From assembly GCF_001939115.1 (NCBI RefSeq), contig NZ_MQTZ01000017.1:158647-222646 (forward strand): DNA of 64,000 nt, given 5' to 3'. A program made the position numbers and the translations under genes. Position 1 is the stretch's first letter, and each line of letters begins with the position of its first letter. The notes beneath the pieces are model-generated. The model had not been told where the DNA came from, did no database searches, and worked only from the letters and a program-made list of their open reading frames with translations. Shown in pieces: positions 26,180-36,329 of the stretch. Source of the DNA: Leptolyngbya sp. 'hensonii' (GTDB lineage Bacteria; Cyanobacteriota; Cyanobacteriia; GCF-001939115).

Positions 26180-27124
26180 ATGACTCAGTTTGAGGCGTTC
26201 CATTCTGCAGCAAACCCCGACCCCCGATCAACCACAGATCTGGCTCTGGAACTGGCCCGCCAAGGAGACCCTGTGATCATTGCCACCCTCATGAACCGGC
26301 TCCTAGAACCCGCCGGAGTCAGTGCCACTGCCCAGGTCCGGGGCAACTGTCTCCAGATTACCCTGAGCAGCAAGACCGTCCCCGATCGAGACAACCTGGT
26401 CAAATTCACCCAGCAAGGGCTACTCAAGCTGCGTCCCACAGGCATCACCCACGTCATCCTCTCCGGCCAGCAGATCGGAAGCACCACCCCAGCCTGGAGC
26501 ACAGAGTTCCCCCTAAACCCAGCCAGTAAAGACGCGATAAATCGTGTCTTTACCCAGCCCCGCGTCTCCTCGGAGCCTCGCCTCCCCTTTAACCCTCACC
26601 CCTGCCCTCAGAACCAAGCCTTCCTCCAGAGCCACCCCGCCCCCCAGCCTCGCCCCCTAGCCAGCAGCCAACAGCCCTCCCAGACGAGCTCCAGACCCGA
26701 TCGCACCTGGCTGGGCCATGCCGCCGCCATCCTAGTCACGATCACCTTCAGCCTGAGCCTGATTGGGTACGTCATTTACCAGCTCGTGATCGCCACCCGA
26801 CCCGACCCAGCCACATCCCCGCAGGCAAGCACCACTCCCTCCAAAACCCCAGGCTCTGGGAAATCCGAGATCAAACTACTGGAATTCACCTGGCAAACCC
26901 GATACGCCAATCCCAACCTGGTCGGCCATATCCAGAATACATCCGGCAGACGATATGCCTATGTCAAACTCGAATTTAACCTCTACGACGAAGCTGGAAA
27001 ACCAGCGGGTGACGCCATGGCGATCGTCACCCAGCTAGATCCCAAAAGCACCAAAGAATTCGAAGCCCCGATCGTCGAACCAAAGGCCAAGAAAGCAACC
27101 CTGAAAGCGATCACCGCCTTCTGA
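26180..27124 (+). CDS. membrane protein with C-terminal FxLYD domain
   Basis: A 314-residue protein of unknown function. Residues ~15-110 form a small alpha/beta domain (DPVIIATLMNRLLEPAGVSA, TGITHVILSGQQIG) found at the N terminus of several cyanobacterial membrane proteins. A Pro/Ser-rich linker leads to one TM helix (AAILVTITFSLSLIGYVIY), then an exported FxLYD domain (VGHIQNTSGRRYAYVKLEFN, LDPKSTKEFEAPIV). It is convergent with nrdJ, 2 bp apart. Confidence 0.75.
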   Translation: MTQFEAFHSAANPDPRSTTDLALELARQGDPVIIATLMNRLLEPAGVSATAQVRGNCLQITLSSKTVPDRDNLVKFTQQGLLKLRPTGITHVILSGQQIGSTTPAWSTEFPLNPASKDAINRVFTQPRVSSEPRLPFNPHPCPQNQAFLQSHPAPQPRPLASSQQPSQTSSRPDRTWLGHAAAILVTITFSLSLIGYVIYQLVIATRPDPATSPQASTTPSKTPGSGKSEIKLLEFTWQTRYANPNLVGHIQNTSGRRYAYVKLEFNLYDEAGKPAGDAMAIVTQLDPKSTKEFEAPIVEPKAKKATLKAITAF

Positions 27125-27126
27125 GC

Positions 27127-29412
27127 CTACTGCTTCTCCGGCATCATGCACTTGTCACTGTCACAACCTGCAGGTCCTTCCACCGTCAATTGACCCAGAT
27201 CATATCGGAGCAACGCCCCATAGAAATCCTCCGTCTGACGCCGCTGCCGCACCTCCTGCTGCAGCCGATCGTAGGTTTCCTGGCTAATCTTCTCAAACGG
27301 CAACCGGGGAAAAGGCGCATCAAAACGGGCCAGAAGAGCCGCACTGATATAGCCATCATTATTTGCGATCGCCTGATAAATGCGCCGGGCCAAAGGTTCA
27401 ATCTCCTCTTCCCGCAGTTCCAGAGTGGCACTGGTGTTATGGGTCGTATAGTACTTCTGGACCTGCATATAGAAATCAAACTGGGCCTCGGCGGAGAACT
27501 TTTCAATCTCAATCTGATCCGCCCCCGGCAGATCCGCCCAGGATACCGCAACGGGAATCTCGACCAACCACTCTGTACAACGGGGGGCAAAAGGATCATG
27601 GAGCAGGTTGCCCTGATCATCCTTATCCGATTGGGAGGGCACAACGGTATAACCGTACTCCAGACAGGCCAGCGCCACAGGATCATTCTTACGGAAGGTA
27701 ATGCGGCGAATGAACCGCTGAGCCTTGGGAGGATGCCAGCCCGGACTCGCCCCCGTCAGCAGGGACTTAGTTCCCGCCGGTTGCACGGTAGTGCAGCGGT
27801 TAGGCCGCCTCAGCCCATGGCGATCGCAATAATCCCAGACTGCCTGATGGACAATCTCCTTCCAGCGGGTCAGATAGTCCCGCTCCCGCCGCTTGAACTC
27901 CAGACCGGTGATGGTATCGGGCCGACCCGCCTCCCACCAGCGCAGCCACTCCACCCCAAAGGCATGGACAAAGAAATCAAACAGGCCCGTGAAGGAAACT
28001 CCCACGATCGGGTCAATGTCCCGACTGTACTGATAGCGGGGCTCCAAAAACCGGTGGTGGAGTAGAGAAGCCACGGACAGAGCGCCTGCCGTAAAAGCGT
28101 CTGCTTGTTCTGCAAAATTATGGGGGTCAAGTTGGTTGAGATGAACTTCAGATAAGTTACAGTGGAAGTTTTTCCCAATTATTTCTCCGCAGGGATTTAA
28201 CCCATACCTGCCGAGACGATGGTCTACTTCCGCACTGGCCATCTGAGGATAGCGATCTTGAAGCCACTGCCTGCCCTGGCCTGCTATGTAAGCGCGTAGA
28301 AAATCAGCTCTCAGTTCAGAGGTGGTTAACAGATCTCGGTTCGATCGGGCGATCGCCTCCGGCGCATATTGGATCGCACCCTCTCCGGAGTAAAACTGTT
28401 TGCGCACCGAGTCTATACATTCCTGCTCGGTCGGCTGGCGATGGAAGACACGGGTATGATTCGCCATCCGCAAGGCGTCCCGCTCCGGATCAATCCGCCA
28501 GTTTCCTGCCACATCCTGTTGCCAGAGATTATCCTTGGCGATGGCAAACTCAGCATCCTCACTGTCCCCCTGACGAATGCCCGCACTGCGCCGGATATTT
28601 CCAGCAACGACAGTGGCCGCCGCTTCATCAATCAGCAGACAGCACTCCACAGAAGTCATTTTTCGACCGATCGCTCGGTTCAGAATCGTTGCACAACGCT
28701 CATACAGTCCTGGTAGTTTGATCGGGTTGGCCACACCGCCAAAGCCCTTCAGGGGTTCCCCTTCTGGACGGACATCACTCAAATTGACCGTGACCTGTAC
28801 CTCACCCGTAAACCGCTCGTCCGTGGAGAGTTCCAGCAGCATCTGGTAAGAACCGACCCAGCCCTGGCGACTGTCTCCCACATAAAGGCAGACCTGATTC
28901 CCATCAATCTGAACTTCTGTTAAGTCCCGCCGCAGATCAGGCGGGGTTTGACCGATCTCACCTTCCAGGGTTACCACCAACCGGTTGCGAATTGGGGGCA
29001 GGGCATTGATATACCGCGACTCCAGAATGGCCCCCGTCCCACAGCCCATCATGGCCAGATCCATCATCAGGCCAAAAGCCCGCCAGTCAATCACGTTGGT
29101 ACTGGTGCAGTTATAGGCTCCAGAGAAATTTTCCTGGCGATCGATCCACTCCGACCCCCCAACCCAGAGCCAACGACCAGAGGGGAGGGCTTTAATTTGC
29201 CGCTGCATGTGCTTGATCAGGGCCGCCTCCCCAGGGGTAAACTGACCCAGCTTGAGCAGACCATCCGCCGTTCGATCGCAGACTTCTTCCCAGGTTTCCC
29301 GATGGTTGCCATAGCGGCGACTGTAGGTCCGGAAAAAGACGGGATAAGCTGCTGGGGCAGTATCCGGGAAAAGGCCAGCGGCTGAACGGGTGCGCTCAAG
29401 TTCTCGAACCAT
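27127..29412 (-). CDS. nrdJ: adenosylcobalamin-dependent (class II) ribonucleoside-triphosphate reductase
   Basis: Reduces ribonucleoside triphosphates to deoxynucleotides using a vitamin B12 radical, independent of oxygen. At 761 residues it is the monomeric type. Recognisable parts are GAYNCTSTNVIDWRAF (substrate-site Cys), MGCGTGAILESRYI, the active-site loop LNPCGEI, and the C-terminal redox pair CDSDKC near the last residues. No intein is present. The ~215-bp leader was checked for a cobalamin riboswitch and none was recognised. Confidence 0.95.
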   Translation of the reverse strand: MVRELERTRSAAGLFPDTAPAAYPVFFRTYSRRYGNHRETWEEVCDRTADGLLKLGQFTPGEAALIKHMQRQIKALPSGRWLWVGGSEWIDRQENFSGAYNCTSTNVIDWRAFGLMMDLAMMGCGTGAILESRYINALPPIRNRLVVTLEGEIGQTPPDLRRDLTEVQIDGNQVCLYVGDSRQGWVGSYQMLLELSTDERFTGEVQVTVNLSDVRPEGEPLKGFGGVANPIKLPGLYERCATILNRAIGRKMTSVECCLLIDEAAATVVAGNIRRSAGIRQGDSEDAEFAIAKDNLWQQDVAGNWRIDPERDALRMANHTRVFHRQPTEQECIDSVRKQFYSGEGAIQYAPEAIARSNRDLLTTSELRADFLRAYIAGQGRQWLQDRYPQMASAEVDHRLGRYGLNPCGEIIGKNFHCNLSEVHLNQLDPHNFAEQADAFTAGALSVASLLHHRFLEPRYQYSRDIDPIVGVSFTGLFDFFVHAFGVEWLRWWEAGRPDTITGLEFKRRERDYLTRWKEIVHQAVWDYCDRHGLRRPNRCTTVQPAGTKSLLTGASPGWHPPKAQRFIRRITFRKNDPVALACLEYGYTVVPSQSDKDDQGNLLHDPFAPRCTEWLVEIPVAVSWADLPGADQIEIEKFSAEAQFDFYMQVQKYYTTHNTSATLELREEEIEPLARRIYQAIANNDGYISAALLARFDAPFPRLPFEKISQETYDRLQQEVRQRRQTEDFYGALLRYDLGQLTVEGPAGCDSDKCMMPEKQ

Positions 29413-29629
29413 GGGTTAAGTTTCCTGGTAAGTGACGGCGAGTTAGTGTTCACATGAAGACTATTTATAGTACTTCAGAAATCTCCTGTCCACTACCAGT
29501 AGAGTAGAAATCCTTAAAAAGGGTGAGTGAACAACCAAATCCCCGGCTTCTCGAAGAATTCGCGGATGTGAGGCATCTCCTCAATCATCGGGTTAATCTG
29601 GTTGACGCAGGATTAGGCTGACCCCATCT

Positions 29630-30211
29630 ATGCTTCTCGCTCCCTGGCGATCGCTCCTGACCGGAGCACTGCATCGCAACCGCTCCCTCCCCTACGCCCG
29701 CTACGTACAACTGGCAACGGTTCGACCCAACGGACGACCCGCCAACCGCACCCTCGTGTTTCGCGGCTTCCTGGATGGTACGAACCAACTCCAGTTCGTC
29801 ACCGACGATCGCAGCCAGAAGGTCAGTGAAATTGGCACCTCTCCTTGGGGAGAGGTGTGCTGGTATTTTCCCCAAACGCGAGAACAGTTCCGAATCGCCG
29901 GGTCTCTGGTCCTGGTCCGATCCGGTGATCCAGACCCCACCCGCCAGCAGGCCCATGCAGCCGCATGGCAAAATCTCTCAGATGCTGCCCGCCAGCAGTT
30001 TACCTGGCCCCATCCGGGTCAAGGGCGTGGAGATGCAGCAGCCTTTCAAGCCCAGAAGCCTGATGAGATGCACCCTTTATCACAATTCTGCCTGTTACTA
30101 CTGGAGCCCGATCGGGTCGATCACCTGCAACTGCGAGGCGATCCCCAAAATCGCTCCCTCTACCTCAAAACCCAGGACCTGAACTGGTCAATTCAAACTG
30201 TTAATCCCTAA
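29630..30211 (+). CDS. pyridoxamine 5'-phosphate oxidase family FMN-binding protein (Alr4036 type)
   Basis: A 193-residue split-barrel flavin-binding protein. YVQLATVRPNGRPANRTLVF and VTDDRSQKVSEI are the FMN-site segments of the PNPOx-like fold. The C-terminal part (FCLLLLEPDRVDHLQL) matches the cyanobacterial Alr4036-like group rather than canonical PdxH. Whether it oxidises pyridoxine phosphate or another substrate is unknown. It is followed by two hairpins and converges with cysE. Confidence 0.85.
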   Translation: MLLAPWRSLLTGALHRNRSLPYARYVQLATVRPNGRPANRTLVFRGFLDGTNQLQFVTDDRSQKVSEIGTSPWGEVCWYFPQTREQFRIAGSLVLVRSGDPDPTRQQAHAAAWQNLSDAARQQFTWPHPGQGRGDAAAFQAQKPDEMHPLSQFCLLLLEPDRVDHLQLRGDPQNRSLYLKTQDLNWSIQTVNP

Positions 30212-30245
30212 GGAGCACGAATTAAATAAGATGAACCATTGGGGT

Positions 30246-30283
30246 GCAGGGGCGTTGCCCCTGCTTGGGGGCGAAGCCCCCAA
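30246..30283. terminator. two tandem perfect GC hairpins, repeat-like, between convergent genes
   Basis: Hairpin 1: GCAGGGGC at 30246-30253, loop GTT, GCCCCTGC at 30257-30264. Hairpin 2: TTGGGGGC at 30265-30272, loop GAA, GCCCCCAA at 30276-30283. They abut each other between the convergent 29630 gene and cysE and could stop transcription from both sides. The GGGGCGTTGCCCC / GGGGGCGAAGCCCCC pattern is also a common cyanobacterial interspersed repeat. Confidence 0.65.
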
Positions 30284-30309
30284 ACCCTTACTTTATTTAG
30301 TTTTCGATC

Positions 30310-31113
30310 CTAAATTCCGGAGCCATCCAGAAACTCTTCAATCACCTTGTCCTGTAAGCGGCAGCTCCCATTGGCATGGGTAGGAGGATTATGGGCAGGA
30401 AGCTCCAGGGTTTCGATCGACAGCCCCTTCACAACCGCAACTGCAACTGGATCTTTCGCAAAGCAATCTTCCATCAACTGGCGACTGCGTAAATCTTCGA
30501 CTTGCTGCTCCAATTGTTCCAGGCGATCGACCAGGGCGCGAATTGCCTGGGCTTCCGAATCAGGCAGGCTACCATGCTCCAGGGGATTCACTCGCACACC
30601 AGACCGATACACAATCCGGCCCGGAACACCTACGACCGTGCAATCTGATGGCACATCCCGCAACACCACAGACCCAGCCCCAATGCGGACATTATTGCCA
30701 ATCTGGATATTTCCCAGGACTTTTGCTCCGGCACCCACAACTACATTCTCGCCCACGGTGGGGTGGCGCTTCCCGCTCTCTTTTCCCGTTCCGCCCAGAG
30801 TCACCCCCTGGTAGATCAGGGCATAGTCGCCTACGATCGCTGTCTCACCAATCACCACACCCATCCCGTGATCGATGAACACACCTGTGCCAATTTGCGC
30901 TCCCGGATGAATTTCAATCCCAGTCAAAAATCGGGTGATGTGAGACATGAGCCGGGGGAGAAAAGGAATACCCACTACATACAGCCAGTGGGCCAAACGA
31001 TGGGAAACGAGAGCTTGCAACCCAGGATAGCAAAACAGGACTTCCAACCAGTTGCGGGCTGCAGGATCCCGCTCGAAGATGATCCGGAAGTCGGCGATGA
31101 GTCTGGAAAACAC
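30310..31113 (-). CDS. cysE: serine O-acetyltransferase
   Basis: Makes O-acetylserine for cysteine synthesis. The N-terminal helical part contains [19 protein letters not shown]. The left-handed beta-helix follows ([18 protein letters not shown] with catalytic His, [37 protein letters not shown]). The C terminus extends about 90 residues beyond the helix with a coiled-coil-like segment ([15 protein letters not shown]), as in other cyanobacteria. The GTG at 31113 gives the usual N terminus; a TTG at 31137 would add eight residues. Confidence 0.93.
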   Translation of the reverse strand: MFSRLIADFRIIFERDPAARNWLEVLFCYPGLQALVSHRLAHWLYVVGIPFLPRLMSHITRFLTGIEIHPGAQIGTGVFIDHGMGVVIGETAIVGDYALIYQGVTLGGTGKESGKRHPTVGENVVVGAGAKVLGNIQIGNNVRIGAGSVVLRDVPSDCTVVGVPGRIVYRSGVRVNPLEHGSLPDSEAQAIRALVDRLEQLEQQVEDLRSRQLMEDCFAKDPVAVAVVKGLSIETLELPAHNPPTHANGSCRLQDKVIEEFLDGSGI

Positions 31114-31187
31114 AGTTGTTACGCTGAGAGAGGCCAATCATTATCTTAGCGTTCTGGGGGACGACCGCATATCCCCCAGTCGGACCC

Positions 31188-31652
31188 CTACTGCCGCACA
31201 AACAGGGTGTAGTTCGATCGGCGTCCAGGGTCTGGCGTGCCGACCCAGAGCCGATAAGTTCCTGAGGACCAGCCAGGGCCAGTTACCCGACCTTCGCCAC
31301 AACGAACACCACCCGGTCCCTGAATCAACAGGGTCAACGGTTGTCGCTTGTCTTTAAACTCCACGGTCAGTTGGGAGAAATCTTGCTGAAGAACGATCAC
31401 ATGATCTGGCATTTCCCGATCTCCACCGTAACCCAGGCAGAGATTGCCATCCCGATCCTGGTTAGCAATAGACGCCAGAGACACCGATCCACCCGTGTAG
31501 CCAGACGCTGTTCCTGCGGATGCAGAAAATCCGGGAGCCAGGGTCATGGTCCCAAAGTTAGAAGACTGGGCTAGAACAGGCGCAGCCAAAGCCAGTATTG
31601 AAAGAGCCAGGAACCCACCATGAGTTAACCCTGTCATGCGTTGAGTGAACAT
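31188..31652 (-). CDS. small secreted protein, paralogue of the gene at 341
   Basis: A 154-residue exported protein of unknown function. The signal peptide core is GGFLALSILALAAPVLAQS, with cleavage near VLA-Q. The mature part has a Ser/Gly-rich start, then LCLGYGG, VIVLQQDFSQLTVEF, LLIQGPGGVRCG and SGTYRLWVG. These match motif for motif the protein at 341-832. The shared Cys pair (C-x-G and GGxxC) suggests one disulfide. It lies upstream of cysE on the same strand, ~75 bp away, without an obvious functional link. Confidence 0.8.
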   Translation of the reverse strand: MFTQRMTGLTHGGFLALSILALAAPVLAQSSNFGTMTLAPGFSASAGTASGYTGGSVSLASIANQDRDGNLCLGYGGDREMPDHVIVLQQDFSQLTVEFKDKRQPLTLLIQGPGGVRCGEGRVTGPGWSSGTYRLWVGTPDPGRRSNYTLFVRQ

Positions 31653-31842
31653 CCTGACACCTCCTTAAATGATCAAACGAATAGGGACACGGTTTGAAGC
31701 AACTCTGAGGGTAATGGAAATCCGATCGGCCACGCTAAACATTAGCAGCTTTGTCCAGCCAGAATTTTAATCTCCAGTTTCCTGCTTCCATCTATAGTGG
31801 ACGCAGAAGGAAACCTGAAAGTTGCCATAAATTACAGCCATT

Positions 31843-32025
31843 TTGAATTTAAGCCTCACCCTCATTCTCGCCATCCTATTTTTGATCCTCACTGGTGGCA
31901 GCCTGCTTTCCGAAATCGTCATGCTTCCCCTACGAGACTGGTTCGGCTGGCTACACCTTTTTCTATCCAACTGGCTGGGATGGGTGCTGCTCCTCCTGCT
32001 TCTGTCCTGGGGTCTGCGAGAGTAG
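31843..32025 (+). CDS. possible 60-residue membrane protein
   Basis: Starts at the TTG at 31843; no ATG is available after the in-frame stop at 31828. It encodes two hydrophobic segments (LTLILAILFLILTGGSLL and WLGWVLLLLLLSWGL) around a short amphipathic middle. The composition looks protein-like and the gap otherwise lacks a gene. It ends 9 bp from the convergent mannosidase stop. The function is unknown. Confidence 0.5.
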   Translation: MNLSLTLILAILFLILTGGSLLSEIVMLPLRDWFGWLHLFLSNWLGWVLLLLLLSWGLRE

Positions 32026-32034
32026 CTGCTGCGA

Positions 32035-35000
32035 TCAGCCCTGCCGCAGCCGGAAGCTGACCACCTGCCAGGGAGCCACCTCTGTCCCCTGCTCCCGCAC
32101 AGGGTTCTCCAGCAAATCTACAGCCCGATCGATCGTCAACCCCAGATCGCTCTGGAGCGCGATTGAGGCTGGTTCGCCATGACATTCATAACAGCGCAAA
32201 ATCCAGGTTTGAGGGGGGTCTTCTGACGATTTCAGCGCCGTAAAGACGAGATTTTCTGCCTGTCCATCCAGCAGACTCCCCCTTGCTGGCAGAGAGGCTG
32301 TAGGTGATGCAGGGTCTGCAACCACCAGGGCTTGCAACGGCAGGTTTAACTCATAGCCTCGCTGCACCGTGTGGGCCGATCGCCAATCTCCCGGATGGGG
32401 ATAGAGGGCATAGGTAAACTGGTGACGCCCCAGATCCGCCTGGAAATCCGGCCATTTCGTCCCTCGCAATAGGGTCAAGCGCAACCCATCGGGCTGAGCA
32501 TCATAACCATATTTACAATCATTTAATAGACTCACCCCATAGGTTCCAGTACTCAAATCTGCCCAGCGCAGAGCCGGAACTTCCCACTGGGCTTTTTCGG
32601 CTGGGGTTTGGGGGCTAGTCGATCGGGCGATCGCACCCAGCGGAATTTCATAGGTTGCGACCTCCGCCCGTAGATTGAACGTAAACGCGGCCTTCAGCAG
32701 CGTCTGTCGCTCCTGCCAGTCCACAGTGGTCTGAATCTGGAGCACTGGAGATCCCTGCGATAAAACATAGTCCTGACCGATGGCGGACTGGCCCACCCGT
32801 CGCGTCACCCAGAGCCGAGTCTGCAAAGGCCCCACCTCCAGGCCCCAATCCGACAGACATTCCGCTGGGGGTAAGGGGCACTCCTGATAAGCCGGGTCAA
32901 TGTTCCAGGCATCCCAATATTGGCCACTATCCTGAAATGCCTGCAGATGATTCCCCGATCCCTGGAGCACTTCCCGCTGCTGGACCTTGTCAAACACCGT
33001 CAGCAGATTCCCCGTCGTCAGATCCACCTCCACCCGCAGCCAATCATTCTCCAGCATGGGCCGGGTTGCAACTGGGACAGATTCTGGCTGCTTTTCCCCC
33101 GGACAGAGCCAGAAGACGCGATAGCCGATCGAGGGAATTTGCGCCACCCAAAACAACAGGGCACCCTGGCGCTGGCTCCACTGGACCGGAACAGGTTGGC
33201 CCGCCTGATCGAGCACCTGCCAGTCCGGACGATCAGACAACTCAGACCCTGGGAGGGCCACCACCTCCGATCGCTCCCAATTCAGGGGATTGAACACCAC
33301 CAAGGGACGGGCCTCAGGCCTGGGCGCTGGAGGCCATTGGATCTGGGTGGCGATCGCCTGCAACGATCGCTGCATGATCCCTTCCCCGATTTGTCGGACT
33401 GCAGCCCAACCCTGATTAGCCTCCTCAAACACCTCCGGAATTGAGGACCCCGGCAAGATGTCGTGAAACTGATTAAATAAAGTATGTTTCCAGGCTCTTT
33501 CCAGATCGGCTCTGGGATAAACGGCTCCCGTGGCCAGGGTCGCCAGGGACGCGAACAGTTCGGCCTGATACAGCAAACTCTCGCACTGCCGATTCTGTTG
33601 CTTCTGATCGGCATGGGTGGTATAGCAGCCTCGATGGAACTCCAGATAGAGGTCGCGGTCCCAGACAGGCAGCGCCTGACGAGCATCCTGCGCCGCTATC
33701 TGCTGCAAATAAGCCTCAGCCGTCGTAAACACGATCTCTGGAAAGAAAGGAGAGTGGGACCAGCGGCCAGCCACCTGCAGCATGTCGCGAGTCGGACCCC
33801 CGCCATGGTCCCCCACACCAGGAAGCCAGAGGCTTGCGCCACTCCCCGTCTTCTGTTCCCAGTCCCAGGCATGGGTGGTCATTTTCACCGGATCAATGCC
33901 CTCCCCGATCGGAGCCGACATCAGGGCCAGCACCTGGGTACGATCAGGGGCCTGCCACTGAAAGACCGCATAGGGAAATTGTGTCGTATCATTCCAGCGC
34001 AGTTTCTGAGTCACAAAGTAATCAATCCCACCCTGTTTCAGGAGCTGGGGCAACTGCCAGGTAAAGCCAAAGGTATCGGGCAACCAGGCGATCGGGCTGA
34101 TGCGACCAAACTTCTGCTGGGTATAGCGCTGACCATAGAGGATCTGGCGGACGATCGACTCCCCCCCAATCAGATTCAGGTCCGGTTCCACCCACATCCC
34201 ACCGACGACCTCCCAACGTCCCGCAGCGACCTGGGCCTGAATCTCCGAAAACAGAGCCGGACGATGGTCCTCAATCCAGGCATAGAGTGCTGGACTGGAA
34301 TGACAGAAAATCAGATCCGGAAAGTCTTGTTGCAAGGACAGCACCGATCGAAACGTCCGCTCGGCGGCTGCCCAGGTTTCAGAGACCGGCCACAACCAGG
34401 CCAGATCCAGATGGGCATGCCCCAGCAAACCAATCCGACGTTGTTTCAGACCCGTCGCCAGAGGGATCAAGGTCTGGCGGAGTTGGGTGATCGCCTGGTC
34501 AAACCGTTCCCGATCGGTCACCGCCACCCCCTGCAACAAACTCAGCGCTGCAGCCATCTGGGGCACCTGCTCCGGCTGAAATGCTGCCAGATACCCTTCG
34601 AGCACCGCCAGCTCATCGGCCACGAATCCCGGTTCCAGCCGGTTCTCCCCAGCCTCTGGAGGAACTTCGTAGAGACAGAGGGCGCGCATCAATGCTCCAT
34701 CATCATGGCCAGGGCTGACCAGCCGCAGGGCCAGATCGATGGTCTCCCCGATCTGCACAGCAGCCTGTAGCAGAATGCGAGGGGCGCAATCGAACAGATC
34801 TCCCGCCTGCACCCACTCACCCTGGACAAACACCTGCACCTGTTCTGCCCACCACAGCAGGGACAGCCGCAGGGCCAATCCTTCCAGGGGATAGCCCTCC
34901 AGGTCAGCAGGTACCACCAAACGCTGCACCAGCCAGCGCACCAGCCGTCCCCGCTCCCAGGCAACATGACCCCTGGCATTCACCACAGCGATGGGCCATT

Positions 35001-35163
35001 GGCTCCAGAACTCAGATTGCAGCGCTTCAGCCCTGGGCAGATCTCCCTCATGATAGCGCCAACCAGACTGGATACTGGCCTGGGTCAAGCGACGGAGACG
35101 GGCGATCGTAGCAGCAATTTGGGAGTTGGAATCCATAGCAGAGGCAGAATCGTGCGACACCAT
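32035..35163 (-). CDS. glycoside hydrolase family 38 alpha-mannosidase
   Basis: A 1042-residue GH38 enzyme that removes alpha-mannose from glycans. The metal site begins with GLLGHAHLDLAWLWP and the nucleophile Asp is in GGMWVEPDLNLIGGES. The segment IAWLPDTFGFTWQLPQLLKQ follows, and GVGDHGGGPTRD is another GH38 signature. The last ~450 residues are beta-rich domains. No signal peptide is visible, so it is probably cytoplasmic. The ATG at 35163 starts 2 bp after the hydrolase stop with GGTGAT before it; a GTG at 35169 would overlap that stop. Confidence 0.92.
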   Translation of the reverse strand: MVSHDSASAMDSNSQIAATIARLRRLTQASIQSGWRYHEGDLPRAEALQSEFWSQWPIAVVNARGHVAWERGRLVRWLVQRLVVPADLEGYPLEGLALRLSLLWWAEQVQVFVQGEWVQAGDLFDCAPRILLQAAVQIGETIDLALRLVSPGHDDGALMRALCLYEVPPEAGENRLEPGFVADELAVLEGYLAAFQPEQVPQMAAALSLLQGVAVTDRERFDQAITQLRQTLIPLATGLKQRRIGLLGHAHLDLAWLWPVSETWAAAERTFRSVLSLQQDFPDLIFCHSSPALYAWIEDHRPALFSEIQAQVAAGRWEVVGGMWVEPDLNLIGGESIVRQILYGQRYTQQKFGRISPIAWLPDTFGFTWQLPQLLKQGGIDYFVTQKLRWNDTTQFPYAVFQWQAPDRTQVLALMSAPIGEGIDPVKMTTHAWDWEQKTGSGASLWLPGVGDHGGGPTRDMLQVAGRWSHSPFFPEIVFTTAEAYLQQIAAQDARQALPVWDRDLYLEFHRGCYTTHADQKQQNRQCESLLYQAELFASLATLATGAVYPRADLERAWKHTLFNQFHDILPGSSIPEVFEEANQGWAAVRQIGEGIMQRSLQAIATQIQWPPAPRPEARPLVVFNPLNWERSEVVALPGSELSDRPDWQVLDQAGQPVPVQWSQRQGALLFWVAQIPSIGYRVFWLCPGEKQPESVPVATRPMLENDWLRVEVDLTTGNLLTVFDKVQQREVLQGSGNHLQAFQDSGQYWDAWNIDPAYQECPLPPAECLSDWGLEVGPLQTRLWVTRRVGQSAIGQDYVLSQGSPVLQIQTTVDWQERQTLLKAAFTFNLRAEVATYEIPLGAIARSTSPQTPAEKAQWEVPALRWADLSTGTYGVSLLNDCKYGYDAQPDGLRLTLLRGTKWPDFQADLGRHQFTYALYPHPGDWRSAHTVQRGYELNLPLQALVVADPASPTASLPARGSLLDGQAENLVFTALKSSEDPPQTWILRCYECHGEPASIALQSDLGLTIDRAVDLLENPVREQGTEVAPWQVVSFRLRQG

Positions 35164-35165
35164 TA

Positions 35166-36242
35166 TCACCGGGATTGGTCAACAACCCCATCCCACCATT
35201 GCAACACTCGGTTCCAGGCCCACCAGGGATCGGCATCACCAGCCATTCGTTGCCCAGCCCGGCTATTGTAGTAGCCAACATGGCCACCGTGAGCCGTCAA
35301 AATCAACTCCAGGTTTGGATTCATCCCACAGATCTGCTGTAGATCAGGAACGATCGCAGGGGAAAACAGCGGATCATCTGCCGCATACAGGATCAGGGTA
35401 GGCTTGGTCAGGTGGGGCAGCAGGGGCAAGGCACTGCTGGCCTCGTAGTAAGCTTCCACCGACGGAAAGCCCAGACCTGCAATCACCAGTTCCTGATCAA
35501 ACTGGCGGATGGTTTGAGCCCGTTCGATCGCAGCCGGGTCAATATGATCAGGATGAAATTCCCGCAGACGGTAGGCCAGCCGTTGCAATTCCTGGGCGAT
35601 CGCCCGTTCCAAGTATTTCCCTAAGGGAGCCTGCTCCAGATAGGTGAGGGAACGATTCGAATCCAGACTGGGACAGATCACTGCTGCTCCTCCAAAGTCA
35701 TCCCGTTCCTGAGCCGCTTTTGCCCCCCAGAGGGCCAGTTGCCCGCCCAGGGAAAACCCTGTAAAGCAAAAAGGGGCCGGACAGCCAAGCTGACTGGCCT
35801 GCTCCAGAATGTAAAGAAAATCTGTGCCTTCATACAACCCATCAGAGGTCAGAGTTGGGGAAAGCTCAGCGGTTTTACCATGGGCTCGCCAGTCAAAGAG
35901 CACCACAGCATAGCCCTGGGCAAAGGCTTTGCGGCCCAGCAGCCGAAGAAACCACTGGTTATCCAGATCACCCGTAATTCCGTAAGTACCGATCACCGTT
36001 CCCCTGGAACGTTCCGGAATCGCCATCCGGCCAAACAGGGGCACTTCCCCCGCTCCAGCAAAGAGCAAGTCCCGATAGGGAGGCTCTGCAGCCACGATCG
36101 TCTTTTCCCAGGTACGGCTAGCCCAGAGGGCCGTGTACAGGGTCATGGCCAAACCGGAACGAAGCCACCAAGGCGGCAGATAGGGGGGACAGGCAGCAAT
36201 TTTTCGAGGGGTCGTGATTGCAACAGTTTCTAAAGGGATCAT
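35166..36242 (-). CDS. alpha/beta-fold hydrolase (YheT/EMB8-like)
   Basis: A 358-residue serine hydrolase from the ATG at 36242. The nucleophile elbow is GFSLGG, the oxyanion-side segment GTYGITGDLDNQWF lies upstream, and the catalytic His is in AHGGHVGYYN. YheT-like members are esterases of uncertain substrate. An N-terminal hydrophobic stretch (LRSGLAMTLYTALWAS) may touch the membrane. It is directly upstream of the GH38 gene and probably co-transcribed. Confidence 0.87.
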   Translation of the reverse strand: MIPLETVAITTPRKIAACPPYLPPWWLRSGLAMTLYTALWASRTWEKTIVAAEPPYRDLLFAGAGEVPLFGRMAIPERSRGTVIGTYGITGDLDNQWFLRLLGRKAFAQGYAVVLFDWRAHGKTAELSPTLTSDGLYEGTDFLYILEQASQLGCPAPFCFTGFSLGGQLALWGAKAAQERDDFGGAAVICPSLDSNRSLTYLEQAPLGKYLERAIAQELQRLAYRLREFHPDHIDPAAIERAQTIRQFDQELVIAGLGFPSVEAYYEASSALPLLPHLTKPTLILYAADDPLFSPAIVPDLQQICGMNPNLELILTAHGGHVGYYNSRAGQRMAGDADPWWAWNRVLQWWDGVVDQSR

Positions 36243-36329
36243 GAGAGTTTTAAGTAACAGCCTTTGCGGTATGATCTTGGGCAATACCAAAAATTTTGTT
36301 AATTTTTTGCAGATAGAGGGTAAGGCGCA

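Noticed and set aside
29413..29629. Possible cobalamin riboswitch before nrdJ
   Set aside because: No B12-box-like conserved segment was recognised in the leader; a covariance search would be needed to be sure.
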